Positions 31,102 to 40,354 of a stretch of DNA of 49,161 nt are shown one piece after another (position 1 is the stretch's first letter; each line of letters begins with the position of its first letter). Under the pieces are notes generated by a model that worked only from the letters and a program-made list of their open reading frames with translations, was not told the origin of the DNA and ran no database searches. Location of the stretch: NCBI GenBank assembly GCA_910585285.1, contig CAJUDL010000021.1:8630-57790 (forward strand). Direction: 5' to 3'. Source of the stretch: an uncultured Muribaculaceae bacterium (GTDB lineage: Bacteria; Bacteroidota; Bacteroidia; Bacteroidales; Muribaculaceae). The position numbers were made by a program, and so were the translations under genes.

Positions 31102-31111
31102 TTAAATTAGA

Positions 31112-31143
31112 CAAAGATAGCAAACAAATCCGACTAAATCAAA
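31112..31143 (-). promoter_or_regulatory. Predicted promoter of the upp-recF-ribH cluster
   Basis: On the minus strand a -33 TTTG (31143-31140) is followed 20 bp later by the -7 element TATCTTTG (31119-31112), a full match to the Bacteroidetes consensus. Transcription would begin near 31105, placing element C2 at the very 5' end of the mRNA. Confidence 0.7.
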
Positions 31144-31326
31144 TTTTCACCCCAAATCTATAAAATTGAAAAATTACTTATGATCCTTCACCTTATCGGG
31201 CACATCCTGATAAATTGTAATTTAGACTATTGATCAGGGAAAGGTCATAAGACAGAACATACTAATAAATAGGATATAAATCTCAAATTAATTGGGATTT
31301 AAGCAGCTTTTATCAGAAAATTGTTT

Positions 31327-31334
31327 TAACTTTG
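31327..31334 (+). promoter_or_regulatory. Predicted -7 element of the antitoxin-GNAT operon
   Basis: TAACTTTG matches TAnnTTTG and lies 26 bp before the ATG of the small protein. The same TAACTTTGTAA(A)TTA string precedes the decayed copy at 15622. Confidence 0.6.
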
Positions 31335-31359
31335 TAATTACCAAGTAAACTTAAGAATA

Positions 31360-31512
31360 ATGGCAAGACCAATTAAAGAGACTCCAATCCTTTTCGGCAG
31401 TGATGCTCGCCGATTTGAGGAGCGTATGCAGAACCCGCCAAAGGTTTCGCCGGAAAAACGTGCGCAAATCAGACGTTCCTACGAAACGATCATTAAAATG
31501 ATGGTTAATTGA
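31360..31512 (+). CDS. Small antitoxin-like protein of a GNAT toxin pair
   Basis: The protein has 50 residues: MARPIKETPILFGSDARRFE, a short proline hinge (NPPKVS) and a C-terminal helix (EKRAQIRRSYETIIKMM). It is too short for many gene callers. It ends two bases before the ATG of the GNAT gene, the antitoxin-first layout of toxin-antitoxin operons. A homologue at 15667 also precedes GNAT sequence. It lacks an obvious ribbon-helix-helix N-terminus, the antitoxin type usually paired with TacT/AtaT toxins, so it may be a different antitoxin class. The role is inferred from context. Confidence 0.7.
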   Translation: MARPIKETPILFGSDARRFEERMQNPPKVSPEKRAQIRRSYETIIKMMVN

Positions 31513-31514
31513 TT

Positions 31515-32063
31515 ATGACGCGGGAGGAATTTCAGGAACGATGCATAGTACGTCGCTTAAATATAGGCGATACTATTTCTGCGTTTGATTGTAAAGATGA
31601 AGATTTGAATGATTTCTTGTTGAATGAAGCTAATCTTTATCGTAATGCCTTGTTGTCGGTCACATACGTTGTTGAAGATAAAGAAACTAATGATGTGCTT
31701 GCATACTTCAGTCTTGCTAATGATAAAGTTTCTATTTCAGACTTTGAAAGCAAAACCGAATTTAATCGATTCCGCAAGCACAAGTTCGTTAATGAAAAAC
31801 GTCTTCGAAGTTATCCTGCAATAAAGATTGGCAGACTCGCCATATCACAATCTGCGCAACACCAATCTATTGGCACATACCTTCTTGAATTTATTGAAGA
31901 TTACTTTATTATTGACAATAAATCCGGCTGTCGCTTCGTCACTGTAGATGCATACGTTGATGCAATCCCTTTCTATATTAAGAACAATTATCAGTTTCTT
32001 AATAATGATGACGAAGACAAACGTACCCGTGTAATGTATTTTGATCTTGCTTCTCTTTTATAA
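31515..32063 (+). CDS. GNAT-family acetyltransferase, probable toxin
   Basis: The 182 residues have GNAT features: a start region with DTISAFDCKDEDLNDFLLNE (the F-D-C-x-x-x-x-L-x-x-F-L motif typical of TacT/AtaT-type tRNA-acetylating toxins), KIGRLAISQSAQHQSIGTYL near 105-124 as the acetyl-CoA loop, and the conserved CRFVTVDAY...AIPFYIKNNY end. In the loop the usual Q/R-G-x-G is HQSIG, slightly degenerate. The start at 31515 (MTREEFQERC) is the first ATG; a TTG at 31509 overlaps the antitoxin stop. If toxic, it would block translation by acetylating charged tRNA, which is family-based inference. Confidence 0.8.
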   Translation: MTREEFQERCIVRRLNIGDTISAFDCKDEDLNDFLLNEANLYRNALLSVTYVVEDKETNDVLAYFSLANDKVSISDFESKTEFNRFRKHKFVNEKRLRSYPAIKIGRLAISQSAQHQSIGTYLLEFIEDYFIIDNKSGCRFVTVDAYVDAIPFYIKNNYQFLNNDDEDKRTRVMYFDLASLL

Positions 32064-32114
32064 TAAATCAATCCATCAAAGGAAGATTTATTCTCAACCG
32101 CTCATAGCCACAAA

Positions 32115-32150
32115 AAATCATATATCGGTATTAAATCATATATCGGTATT
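32115..32150. repeat. Perfect 18-bp tandem duplication
   Basis: AAATCATATATCGGTATT occurs twice head to tail, in the gap between the GNAT gene and the convergent FecR gene. No gene or clear terminator is seen in 32064-32224. Confidence 0.85.
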
Positions 32151-32224
32151 AATAGGAGTCTCTTTCGCGTCCTTACATGATTATTATTTGATTGCAGGTG
32201 GTTGGATATATAATCTTCAATATT

Positions 32225-33271
32225 CTATTTAAGGGAATAGACATATATGAGGCGTCTGGCAGAGTTGCTGTCATTCTCTTGCTCTTCATATCGGAGAGGT
32301 ATGCCTATCTCCAGCAAATGAAGAATCTCATCCAGATTTTCACCTGAGAATGTTGCATGATAGCGAGAAGTCATAAGACTTTCATCAACAATCTTGAAAT
32401 CTACGGGATATAGTTGAGATAACCTGTTGAATACCGTTTGCAATCTGTCATTGTCAAAGATGATAACACCCTCTCGCCAGGAACAAGCCTTATGGATATC
32501 AGCTTGTGATAAAGAGGCTTGCAATGAATTATTGATTTTAACACATTCTCCGGCTTTCAGTGGATAATCTCCGATATCAGTTTTGACATTTACAGCACCG
32601 GAAACAAGCACCACAGTCAAATCGTTATCGGGATATGCATTTACATTAAATGCAGTTCCGGTCGCACGTACAGATCCTTTATCAGTTGCCACTATAAATG
32701 GATGCTTTTTATCCGCCTTCACTTCAAAATAACCTTCGCCTACTATGGAAACCTGTCTTAAATCGTTATCGAAAACTGTAGGATAAATTATTTTGCTATT
32801 GGAATTAAGCCATACCTTTGTGCCATCGGGAAGAGTTGTCTCGACAAGAGATCCGTAAGGGGCACACAGTGAGATTTCATTAGAGGCTATAGCCGCCGTT
32901 GTGTTGTTTTTTGAGTTGTATGAATTATAGAATACTGTAATGCCTATTATAATCAGAACGGATGCAGCGACAACAGCTGAACGCCACAACCAATCAGTCC
33001 AGCGAGGTTTACGTTTCATGGCGCGATGTAGTTTATTAAGAGCCTCTTCTACATCCACTTCATTGGGATCCCCGGGGTGAGAGATGAAATTATGCAATGC
33101 CCGTTTTTGCTCGAATATTTTACGATTCAAGCTATCTGCGGCAACCCATTCCTCAACAAGGGATATTTCGTTGTTGTCAGCCCGGTTTTCGAGAACCTTG
33201 TCAATCAGGATCTCCATTTCCATTGTTATTCCACCGTCTATATTTCTATCGTTGTTATTAAAGGAGTCCAT
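32225..33271 (-). CDS. FecR-family anti-sigma factor
   Basis: This inner-membrane protein holds the neighbouring ECF sigma factor and receives the signal from the SusC STN domain. It has 348 residues: a cytoplasmic anti-sigma region (about 1-90), a membrane helix (WLWRSAVVAASVLIIIGITV, about 95-115), a periplasmic FecR domain (LPDGTKVWLNSNSKIIYPT, VEGEGYFEVKADKKHPF-like, about 145-245) and a C-terminal DUF4974-type domain (FNRLSQLYPVDFKI, TFSGENLDEILHLLE). The start overlaps the sigma gene end by 14 bp. A downstream ATG at 33223 is possible. It is divergent from the PUL it should control. Confidence 0.92.
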   Translation of the reverse strand: MDSFNNNDRNIDGGITMEMEILIDKVLENRADNNEISLVEEWVAADSLNRKIFEQKRALHNFISHPGDPNEVDVEEALNKLHRAMKRKPRWTDWLWRSAVVAASVLIIIGITVFYNSYNSKNNTTAAIASNEISLCAPYGSLVETTLPDGTKVWLNSNSKIIYPTVFDNDLRQVSIVGEGYFEVKADKKHPFIVATDKGSVRATGTAFNVNAYPDNDLTVVLVSGAVNVKTDIGDYPLKAGECVKINNSLQASLSQADIHKACSWREGVIIFDNDRLQTVFNRLSQLYPVDFKIVDESLMTSRYHATFSGENLDEILHLLEIGIPLRYEEQENDSNSARRLIYVYSLK

Positions 33272-33872
33272 ACGTTTGAGTTAAAGTTATTATAGGAGTT
33301 ATAAGAATCCATGGCCAATGATAATTAAGATACAGTCTGAGATGCCGTTTTGCGTTTGCCATTCTTTTTTCAACAGCCCGTACCGAAAGCCCCAGTTCGA
33401 TAGCGATTTCCGAATATTTCATGCCGGCATGTCTGCTGAGATTCCATACTTCACGCTCTTTTTCGCTTAAAGAATCTTCCCCTCGATTTATCAGATCTAC
33501 CAGTTCGGAATATAGAAGTATGCCATCTGCCTTTTCACCGAATTTATATGGAAGAAGTGTCAGATATTCAGAGTTGTATTGCGAAATGATTTTCTTATGT
33601 CTGATAAAATTCAGACAGGCGTTTTGAGCACTTTTTATAAGATACGATCTCACTCCGGATTGTATGCCGGTGTCCTCACGTTGTTCCCATAGATGAAGGA
33701 AAACACTTTGCGCAATATCTTCCGCATCCTCCTTATTGGAGACAAACTGCCAGTTAAACATGACAATATCGACGTAATATTTACGGAACAGATCATCGAA
33801 AGCCCGTAAGTCTCCGCCCTTGATCCTTTCAAGCAATTCTTCGTCATTCGATATGTCAGTTTCTTTTTTCAT
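33258..33872 (-). CDS. ECF RNA polymerase sigma factor
   Basis: This 204-residue sigma-70 ECF factor has region 2 (GDLRAFDDLFRKYYVDIVMF, SNKEDAEDIAQSVFLHLWEQ) and region 4 with a helix-turn-helix (LSEKEREVWNLSRHAGMKYSEIAIELGLSVRAVEKRMANAKRHL-like, about 130-180). The short hydrophobic C-terminus (WPWILITPIITLTQTY) is common in this Bacteroidales group. With FecR it forms the trans-envelope system for the PUL starting at 34082. Divergent from GH27 with a 209-bp A+T-rich spacer. Confidence 0.93.
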   Translation of the reverse strand: MKKETDISNDEELLERIKGGDLRAFDDLFRKYYVDIVMFNWQFVSNKEDAEDIAQSVFLHLWEQREDTGIQSGVRSYLIKSAQNACLNFIRHKKIISQYNSEYLTLLPYKFGEKADGILLYSELVDLINRGEDSLSEKEREVWNLSRHAGMKYSEIAIELGLSVRAVEKRMANAKRHLRLYLNYHWPWILITPIITLTQTYGLL

Positions 33873-34081
33873 GGCGTGCTAAATTATCTATAATGCCATT
33901 CATATGCAAGCATTTTTAAGAAAAATTTTCAAAGATTAAATTTTTAATTTTTAAAAGTTCGGGTGAATCAATTTCAAGTGTCGTTTATATATAGCTTGTG
34001 GATTTTTGTTCCGATTTATGGGATAATAAATACCGACTAACCTGAAATTAACAAATAAAAACAACCATAAAACTCAGACGA

Positions 34082-35302
34082 ATGAACAGGAAAATATTAG
34101 CCATGTGTCTCATATCGGGATTGGCAGTAAACCCCGGGTTTGCGCAAAAATATGAGGAACTGGCAAAGACTCCTCCGATGGGATGGAGTTCATGGAATAA
34201 ATTTCATGAAGATATCGATGAAACGAAAATCAAGACGATAGCTGACGCACTTGTTTCATCCGGTCTTAGAGACGCCGGCTACATATATGTAAATATCGAT
34301 GACTGCTGGCATGCTCCGACTCGCGATAAAGACGGATTTCCTCAGAGCGATCCCAAGAGATTTCCAAGCGGTATAAAGGCACTTGCCGATTACATGCATG
34401 AGCGGGGTCTTAAATTAGGTATCTATTCCGATGCAGGATACAAGACTTGTGCCGGAGAATTCGGCAGTGCTGGTCATGAATTTCAGGATGCGTTGCAATA
34501 TGCGCGCTGGGAAGTGGATTATCTTAAATACGATTGGTGCAACACACCGAATTTCAACTCGGAAAACGCATATAAGATGATGAGCTCCGCATTGCGGGAA
34601 GCCGGACGACCGATACTTTTCTCCATATGCGAATGGGGCACAACACAACCTTGGAAGTGGGCAAAAGATGTGGGGCATATGTGGAGAACCACGCAGGATA
34701 TTGAACCGGTCTTCAGCGATACCACTCAGATTTCAAATATATGGAATCTGGCAGTAACAGAGATTCTGGACAAAAACGCTGTATTGAGAGAGTATGCTGG
34801 TCCCGGTCATTGGAATGATCCGGATATGCTTGAAATAGGTAATGGGTTGACCGAGAACCAGGAACGTGCACATTTTAGTCTGTGGGCGATGATGGCGGCG
34901 CCATTGATTTTAGGTAATGATGTCAGAGATATGAATCCGCATACTCTTTCGGTGCTTATGAATAAAGATGTCATTGCCGTTGATCAGGATCCGCTCGGAA
35001 TCCAAGGATTCCGGATACTTCAGGACGATGGAATTGAAATATGGTGGAAACCACTGACCGACAACAATTGGGCTTTATGTATATTTAACCGCAATCACGA
35101 TCCCAAAGATGTCAGTCTTGATTGGCAGGATTTTAATATATATGATAAGTTTTCCGACAGATCAACAGATTTCATGAATCTTACATATGACACTTTCGAC
35201 CTATGGAATAAGAATAAGAAGGGGAACACACGTAAGCCACTTAAAATCAAGGTGGGTGGAGAGGATGTCGCAATGTATCTTTTGAAACCAAGAAAACAAT
35301 AA
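34082..35302 (+). CDS. Alpha-galactosidase, GH27
   Basis: This secreted enzyme removes terminal alpha-1,6 (or 1,3) galactose. The 406 residues include a signal peptide ending near AQ22. GH27 blocks are TPPMGWSSWNKF (30-41), VNIDDCWHA (70-78), the nucleophile in DYLKYDWCN (Asp151), CEWGTTQPWKWA, and WNDPDMLEIGNG (244-255) with the acid/base Asp. A C-terminal beta-sandwich domain follows from about 315. Length matches the family. It is the first gene of the PUL on the plus strand, 12 bp before susC, and is probably transcribed with it. Confidence 0.95.
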   Translation: MNRKILAMCLISGLAVNPGFAQKYEELAKTPPMGWSSWNKFHEDIDETKIKTIADALVSSGLRDAGYIYVNIDDCWHAPTRDKDGFPQSDPKRFPSGIKALADYMHERGLKLGIYSDAGYKTCAGEFGSAGHEFQDALQYARWEVDYLKYDWCNTPNFNSENAYKMMSSALREAGRPILFSICEWGTTQPWKWAKDVGHMWRTTQDIEPVFSDTTQISNIWNLAVTEILDKNAVLREYAGPGHWNDPDMLEIGNGLTENQERAHFSLWAMMAAPLILGNDVRDMNPHTLSVLMNKDVIAVDQDPLGIQGFRILQDDGIEIWWKPLTDNNWALCIFNRNHDPKDVSLDWQDFNIYDKFSDRSTDFMNLTYDTFDLWNKNKKGNTRKPLKIKVGGEDVAMYLLKPRKQ

Positions 35303-35313
35303 ACCTAACTAAT

Positions 35314-38300
35314 ATGAATCTAAAAAACAGATTAGGCATGGCAACTTTCAAAAGATGTCTGCTTATTGTTATCCTTTGTCTGGCAGATATAGGATACATT
35401 CACGCCCAGAATGCGAAAGTCAGTATAAATGTAAGTGAGCGACCACTTACGGAGGTGCTTTCATTGCTGGAAAAGAAATCCGGCTATCATTTCTTCTTTA
35501 ATAATGACATTGTGGGTTCGGCAGCTCCTGTCACAATTAAAGCTGACAATGAGAATCTGTCTTCAATATTGAATAAGATACTCACTCCACGCAAGCTAAG
35601 CTACAAGGTTAATAAGAAGCATATCATAATAGCTCAGTCAGATGTATCTAAGTCAACCGTCACAAAAGAAAAGGCACTTGTGAATATATACGGCAAAGTA
35701 GTGGATAACACGGGAGAGCCACTTGTGGGCGTTTCTGTGACAAGCGCCGGTAAATACGGGGCAGCCACCGATATTGATGGAGTCTACAGTCTGAAAATAC
35801 CTGAGAATTCTATCGTGCAGTATACTTATGTCGGATATGAACCTGTAAAGCAGAAAATAACTAAGCCCGGGGAGGTGAACATCACACTCAAGGAGAACAT
35901 GAGTCTCCTCAATGAGGTCGTGGTGACCGGGTATGGTGCTACCACACGTAAGAATCTAACTACATCCATTACGTCGGTAAAAGCTGACGGGATTCAGAAA
36001 GCAGCGACGAGTAATGTCAATTCGATGCTTCTTGGTCGAGCCGCAGGAGTGCAGGCAAATGTGGCAAGTCCTCAACCCGGTGGTGGAATCAATATATCAG
36101 TCAGAGGCGGAGGTACGCCGGTCTATGTTGTGGATGGAGTGGTGATGCCGTCTGGTTCTCTCGAGGGTGGCACCGGCGATATTTTACTTCCTACATCCAT
36201 CAACCGCTCCGGGCTTCAAGGGTTAAACCCGAGCGACATCGAATCTATTGAAGTGCTGAAAGATGCCGCCGCTGCAATATATGGTATCGGGTCTGCTGAT
36301 GGCGTTATTCTTATAACCACAAAGAAAGGAAAGACAGGCAAACCCACTATAACATATGAAGGAAGCTACTCTAATCAGCAGCATTACAACTACAAGACTC
36401 TATTGAAAGGTCCGGAGCTTATGAATATGGTGAATCTTTACATGAAAGAGAATTATCTATATGAGCGAGGTCAATATCCATATGGGAACACAGCTTATGA
36501 CGGACATTTTGAGCCTATTTTCACTAACGCTATGATAAGGGATGCCCTCGATACCGACTGGCGGTCGAACGTGTTGCGCACAGGCTATATCACCAACCAT
36601 AACCTTACGATAAGCGGCGGTTCGGAATGGGTGAAATATTATTTGGGTCTCAACTATTATGATGAGCAAGCCACTGTAAAGAATTCAGATATGGAGCGAT
36701 ATTCACTGCGCACCAATATCCAGACCAAGTTGACAAACTTCATGCGCCTCACCACAGTGGTGAACCTTAACAAAAACTCATACACGAACTCAACCAATGG
36801 AGGTGATGTCGGAAACCAGGGAGGTGCGTGCGGCGGTTCGCTTTTTGCCGCGGAAAGTTATCCTTCTTATCTGCCGGTTTATGACGAAAACGGCGGGTAC
36901 ACTCAATGGGAAAGGATTCCGAATCCCGTGTCTTCGCTGAGAATCTCCGATCGCACCTCCAGCAGTTCATGGTACGCTAATTTTGCCCTTGACATAGACA
37001 TTATAAAGAATATCCTTTCCGTGCGTGGAGTGTATGGTATCAATAATGAGACCATGGAGCGTGACTCTTACATCCCATCTGATGTCTATTTCTCTCTTCA
37101 GAAAAAATCACGTGGCAATATAGAGAGTGCGAGCAGACATAACAGCACTCTCGAAGGTTTCATAAACTATAACCAGACATTCGGAGACATAGTGGATTTA
37201 TCGGCTATGATTGGTATGGGGATGTATAAAGACTGGGGAAAAAGCCTCTGGGTATCTTATGAGAATGCCAATGATCATCTCAATAGTGAAAGTATCCAGA
37301 AGGCAGATGGTCCATTCTTTCCGGGCTCAAATAAATGGGGTAATGAAAAACGCTCTCAGTTTGCGCGAGTCACGGGAGATTTCCTGAATCGATACGTTCT
37401 TCAGTTTTCCATTCGACGTGATGGAACAGACAAATTTTTTCCAAGCAAGAAGTATTCCTGGTTCCCCTCTGTGTCTTTGGCATGGAAGATCAACAACGAA
37501 TCTTTTATGCGCAATATTGAATGGATCAACATGCTTAAATTGAGAGCCTCTTATGGTGAAACCGGATCTGACAATTTAGGTACGAGTCTTTACGGTCTGA
37601 TAGGCACAACTCGCGAAAATGTAATGTTTGGAGGCAATTCCGTATCCTACATCCCTTTTGTGATTCTCGGTGCCAACTATGAGGACGTGACATGGCAGAA
37701 AACCACCATGAAAAATGTAGGTATCGATTTCAGCGTATTGAACGACAGGCTCAGCGGATCCATCGACCTCTACCGTAATGACATAACCCATATGCTCGGC
37801 ACTGCTTCTACCGAACTTCTCGGAATGCACGGGTCAAGACCTATCAATGGCGGCCATTTCAAAAGGGAAGGTATAGATATCAGTCTCAATTCCACCAACA
37901 TATCTACACATGAATTCACATGGACAACCATGCTTACACTCTCTCACTACAAGGCTACCTGGATCGAACGCATGCCGAATTATGACTATCAGGAATATCA
38001 GGTACGTAAAAATGAACCAATGAGCGCGGTCTATTTCTATAAGACTGACGGATTGATAAACATTAATAAAGATAATATTCCTGATTCTCAGCGGTCGCTC
38101 GGAGAGAAAGCGTGTATGCCCGGATTTCCTATCGTTGTGGATAAGAACGGCGACGGGAAAATAGATGTCAAAGATACCTATATGCGAGACATGCTTCCCA
38201 AACTGTATTATGGATTGGGCAATACCTTTAGTTATAAAGGGTTTGACCTCGATATATTCTTTTACGGGCAGCTCGGAGTAAAGAAATATAACAACACGTA

Positions 38301-38715
38301 TGCCACTGGAAGCAATGCGGTGAGTCTTTCATATGGCGTTGTGGCTGGGAATACTACTAAAGATGTGTATCATGTCTGGAATTCTCAGACCAATAGCGCG
38401 AATGCTAAATTTCCGGGTATCGCCGTGTCAAAAATGACCATGCCGGGAAACATCGGATTTGATACACTGTATGAAGACGCCTCTTTCCTGAGGGTACGCA
38501 ACATTACTCTGGGTTATAATTTCCAGCCCAAGACGCTTGGTGTCTTCAAGGGATGGGTCAAGGGTATAAGAGTTTATGTGGATTTCCAGAATCCTTTCAC
38601 TATCACCAGATTTAAAGACTGCGATCCGGAAATTATCAATGCTGCTGCCAATCTTAATGGCGGACAGTTTCCGCAAAACAGAATATACACCTTTGGCGCA
38701 AAACTAACTTTTTAA
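35314..38715 (+). CDS. SusC-family TonB-dependent transporter with STN signalling domain
   Basis: This outer-membrane oligosaccharide importer has 1133 residues. After the signal peptide (to about 30) it carries an STN domain (VSINVSERPLTEVLSLLEKK..., about 35-100) and a carboxypeptidase-like domain (IYGKVVDNTGEPLVGVSVTS, about 123-205). The plug begins at LNEVVVTGYGATTRKNLTTS (about 208-330), and a SusC-type beta-barrel runs to a C-terminal aromatic (TFGAKLTF). The STN domain is the hallmark of receptors that signal to FecR/ECF sigma pairs, present just upstream. It works as a pair with the SusD encoded 12 bp downstream. An ATG at 35338 is an alternative start. Confidence 0.95.
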   Translation: MNLKNRLGMATFKRCLLIVILCLADIGYIHAQNAKVSINVSERPLTEVLSLLEKKSGYHFFFNNDIVGSAAPVTIKADNENLSSILNKILTPRKLSYKVNKKHIIIAQSDVSKSTVTKEKALVNIYGKVVDNTGEPLVGVSVTSAGKYGAATDIDGVYSLKIPENSIVQYTYVGYEPVKQKITKPGEVNITLKENMSLLNEVVVTGYGATTRKNLTTSITSVKADGIQKAATSNVNSMLLGRAAGVQANVASPQPGGGINISVRGGGTPVYVVDGVVMPSGSLEGGTGDILLPTSINRSGLQGLNPSDIESIEVLKDAAAAIYGIGSADGVILITTKKGKTGKPTITYEGSYSNQQHYNYKTLLKGPELMNMVNLYMKENYLYERGQYPYGNTAYDGHFEPIFTNAMIRDALDTDWRSNVLRTGYITNHNLTISGGSEWVKYYLGLNYYDEQATVKNSDMERYSLRTNIQTKLTNFMRLTTVVNLNKNSYTNSTNGGDVGNQGGACGGSLFAAESYPSYLPVYDENGGYTQWERIPNPVSSLRISDRTSSSSWYANFALDIDIIKNILSVRGVYGINNETMERDSYIPSDVYFSLQKKSRGNIESASRHNSTLEGFINYNQTFGDIVDLSAMIGMGMYKDWGKSLWVSYENANDHLNSESIQKADGPFFPGSNKWGNEKRSQFARVTGDFLNRYVLQFSIRRDGTDKFFPSKKYSWFPSVSLAWKINNESFMRNIEWINMLKLRASYGETGSDNLGTSLYGLIGTTRENVMFGGNSVSYIPFVILGANYEDVTWQKTTMKNVGIDFSVLNDRLSGSIDLYRNDITHMLGTASTELLGMHGSRPINGGHFKREGIDISLNSTNISTHEFTWTTMLTLSHYKATWIERMPNYDYQEYQVRKNEPMSAVYFYKTDGLININKDNIPDSQRSLGEKACMPGFPIVVDKNGDGKIDVKDTYMRDMLPKLYYGLGNTFSYKGFDLDIFFYGQLGVKKYNNTYATGSNAVSLSYGVVAGNTTKDVYHVWNSQTNSANAKFPGIAVSKMTMPGNIGFDTLYEDASFLRVRNITLGYNFQPKTLGVFKGWVKGIRVYVDFQNPFTITRFKDCDPEIINAAANLNGGQFPQNRIYTFGAKLTF

Positions 38716-38727
38716 ATCTAAAGAAAC

Positions 38728-40347
38728 ATGCGTAAACACGTAAACATATTTTTAGGATTGGCAACGGCGTTGCTGCTTGGCGGATGTGAAAACAATTTCG
38801 ATCCTCAGATCTACGGCAACCTGATGCCGGGGGATTTTCCTTCTACGGAGAAGGAATATGAATCCTACATGATGACATGTTACCTCCCGTTCACAACGGT
38901 ATGGACTTATGACATGGCTTCAGCCGGATTACAACACGGCTGGCATATTCCCGCCGGAGGTGTGATCAGAATGTTTGATTCCACGAGCGATATAAATGGT
39001 CGCCATGCACATGCCGGGGATGAATGGGGACGCTATCCTTTGGGAGATTTTACAAACGCCCAGTATTATTGGCGAGGCACGGTAAGTGATGCAAATTCAA
39101 TCAATCATTTTCCAAAAACAGCCCAGATTACACGCTATACCGAGATTATCGATGTGTTGATGAAATCCAATCTCAATGATGTCGTGAAACGCGGTCTTGT
39201 CGGCGAGGCTCGTCTTTGTCGTGGGTTGATGATGTATTATCTTCTGCATAATTTCGGACCGGTTAGGGTTGTTCTCGACCCTTCAAAAATTCTTGATCCG
39301 GTAATCCTCTCCAACGTGGCGCGACCGACGCTTGATGAGATGTGCGGCTGGATCTATGATGATTTCGAATATGCAGTTGAAAACACTCCCGAAACAGCCA
39401 AGGAGCAGGGACGGTTTACTCGTGATTATGCCCGTTATTGTCTGATGCGCCATTGCCTGAACGAGGGTGACCATATGCCGGGATATTATGATCGTGGTCT
39501 GGAAATGTACAGTGAGCTGAACACAGGAAAATATAGACTTTTTGATCAGGGAGAAAATCCTTATGCGGCGCAATTCATAAATGCCAACAAATTTAATTGC
39601 GAGGTGATAGCTGCCATCAGCTGCAATTCAGATGCCGATGGAAACCCGATGCACGGAAATTTCAACCCCTTTATGATGCTCGCATTGCCGGGCGATGTCG
39701 CCGAGCAGGATCCGTTCCCTCGTGGAGGAGGTTGGCTGCAGGCATTCAGTATCGACAAAACGTTTTATGAAACATTCGAGGCTTCCGACTTGAGACGCAA
39801 GACAATTGTGACAAGTTACGTAGCCAAAGATGGTGTTACTGTAACCAGAAACAACTTCGGAGTCAGATGGAACGGATATATTGTTAACAAATGGCCTCAG
39901 GAGACCGCTACTACCTTTCAGGGTCAGGATATCCCTTTGGCAAGATGGGCAGACGTTTTGTTGATGTATGCCGAACTTTCGGCGCGGAAGTCGAAGAATG
40001 TCAGTCAGGATGCTGTCAATGCTGTCAATCTTGTTCGCAATCGCGCCGGACTTTCCGGACTGACATCTGAAGCCACCACCTCTTTGGAATCATTCCTTGA
40101 CGCGATTCTGACTGAACGCGGTCATGAACTTATGTATGAAGGGTGTAGAAAGATTGACTTGATACGCTTCAATGTATATGCTCAGAAAATGTATCAGACC
40201 AAACAGACAATACCTACCTCCCAATATATACCGTTGCCTAATTATGCTGTGGATCAGGCGAAAGCGTCAGGAATCGAACTGGAGCAGGAATGGCATCGCG
40301 AAGGTTGGGCGGAAGATATCGCAAAAGCAAATCCATCATCAATATAG
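38728..40347 (+). CDS. SusD/RagB-family glycan-binding lipoprotein
   Basis: This surface lipoprotein forms the lid over the SusC barrel and captures oligosaccharide. The 539 residues have a lipobox (ATALLLGGC20). The SusD helical scaffold is visible: RGLVGEARLCRGLMMYYLLH near 155-175, DEMCGWIYDDFEYAVENTP near 205, FTRDYARYCLMRHCLNEGD, and the C-terminal AVNLVRNRAGL...LTERGHELMYEGCRKIDLIRF block (about 430-480). Two Trp- and Tyr-rich loops in the N-terminal third probably contact glycan. The short spacing to susC and the next gene supports one operon. Confidence 0.94.
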   Translation: MRKHVNIFLGLATALLLGGCENNFDPQIYGNLMPGDFPSTEKEYESYMMTCYLPFTTVWTYDMASAGLQHGWHIPAGGVIRMFDSTSDINGRHAHAGDEWGRYPLGDFTNAQYYWRGTVSDANSINHFPKTAQITRYTEIIDVLMKSNLNDVVKRGLVGEARLCRGLMMYYLLHNFGPVRVVLDPSKILDPVILSNVARPTLDEMCGWIYDDFEYAVENTPETAKEQGRFTRDYARYCLMRHCLNEGDHMPGYYDRGLEMYSELNTGKYRLFDQGENPYAAQFINANKFNCEVIAAISCNSDADGNPMHGNFNPFMMLALPGDVAEQDPFPRGGGWLQAFSIDKTFYETFEASDLRRKTIVTSYVAKDGVTVTRNNFGVRWNGYIVNKWPQETATTFQGQDIPLARWADVLLMYAELSARKSKNVSQDAVNAVNLVRNRAGLSGLTSEATTSLESFLDAILTERGHELMYEGCRKIDLIRFNVYAQKMYQTKQTIPTSQYIPLPNYAVDQAKASGIELEQEWHREGWAEDIAKANPSSI

Positions 40348-40354
40348 TAACATT

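Noticed and set aside
40172..40354. N-terminal extension of the GH43-like gene overlapping the end of susD
   Set aside because: The 61 added residues are basic and unstructured, and they would bury the lipoprotein signal that starts at 40355.
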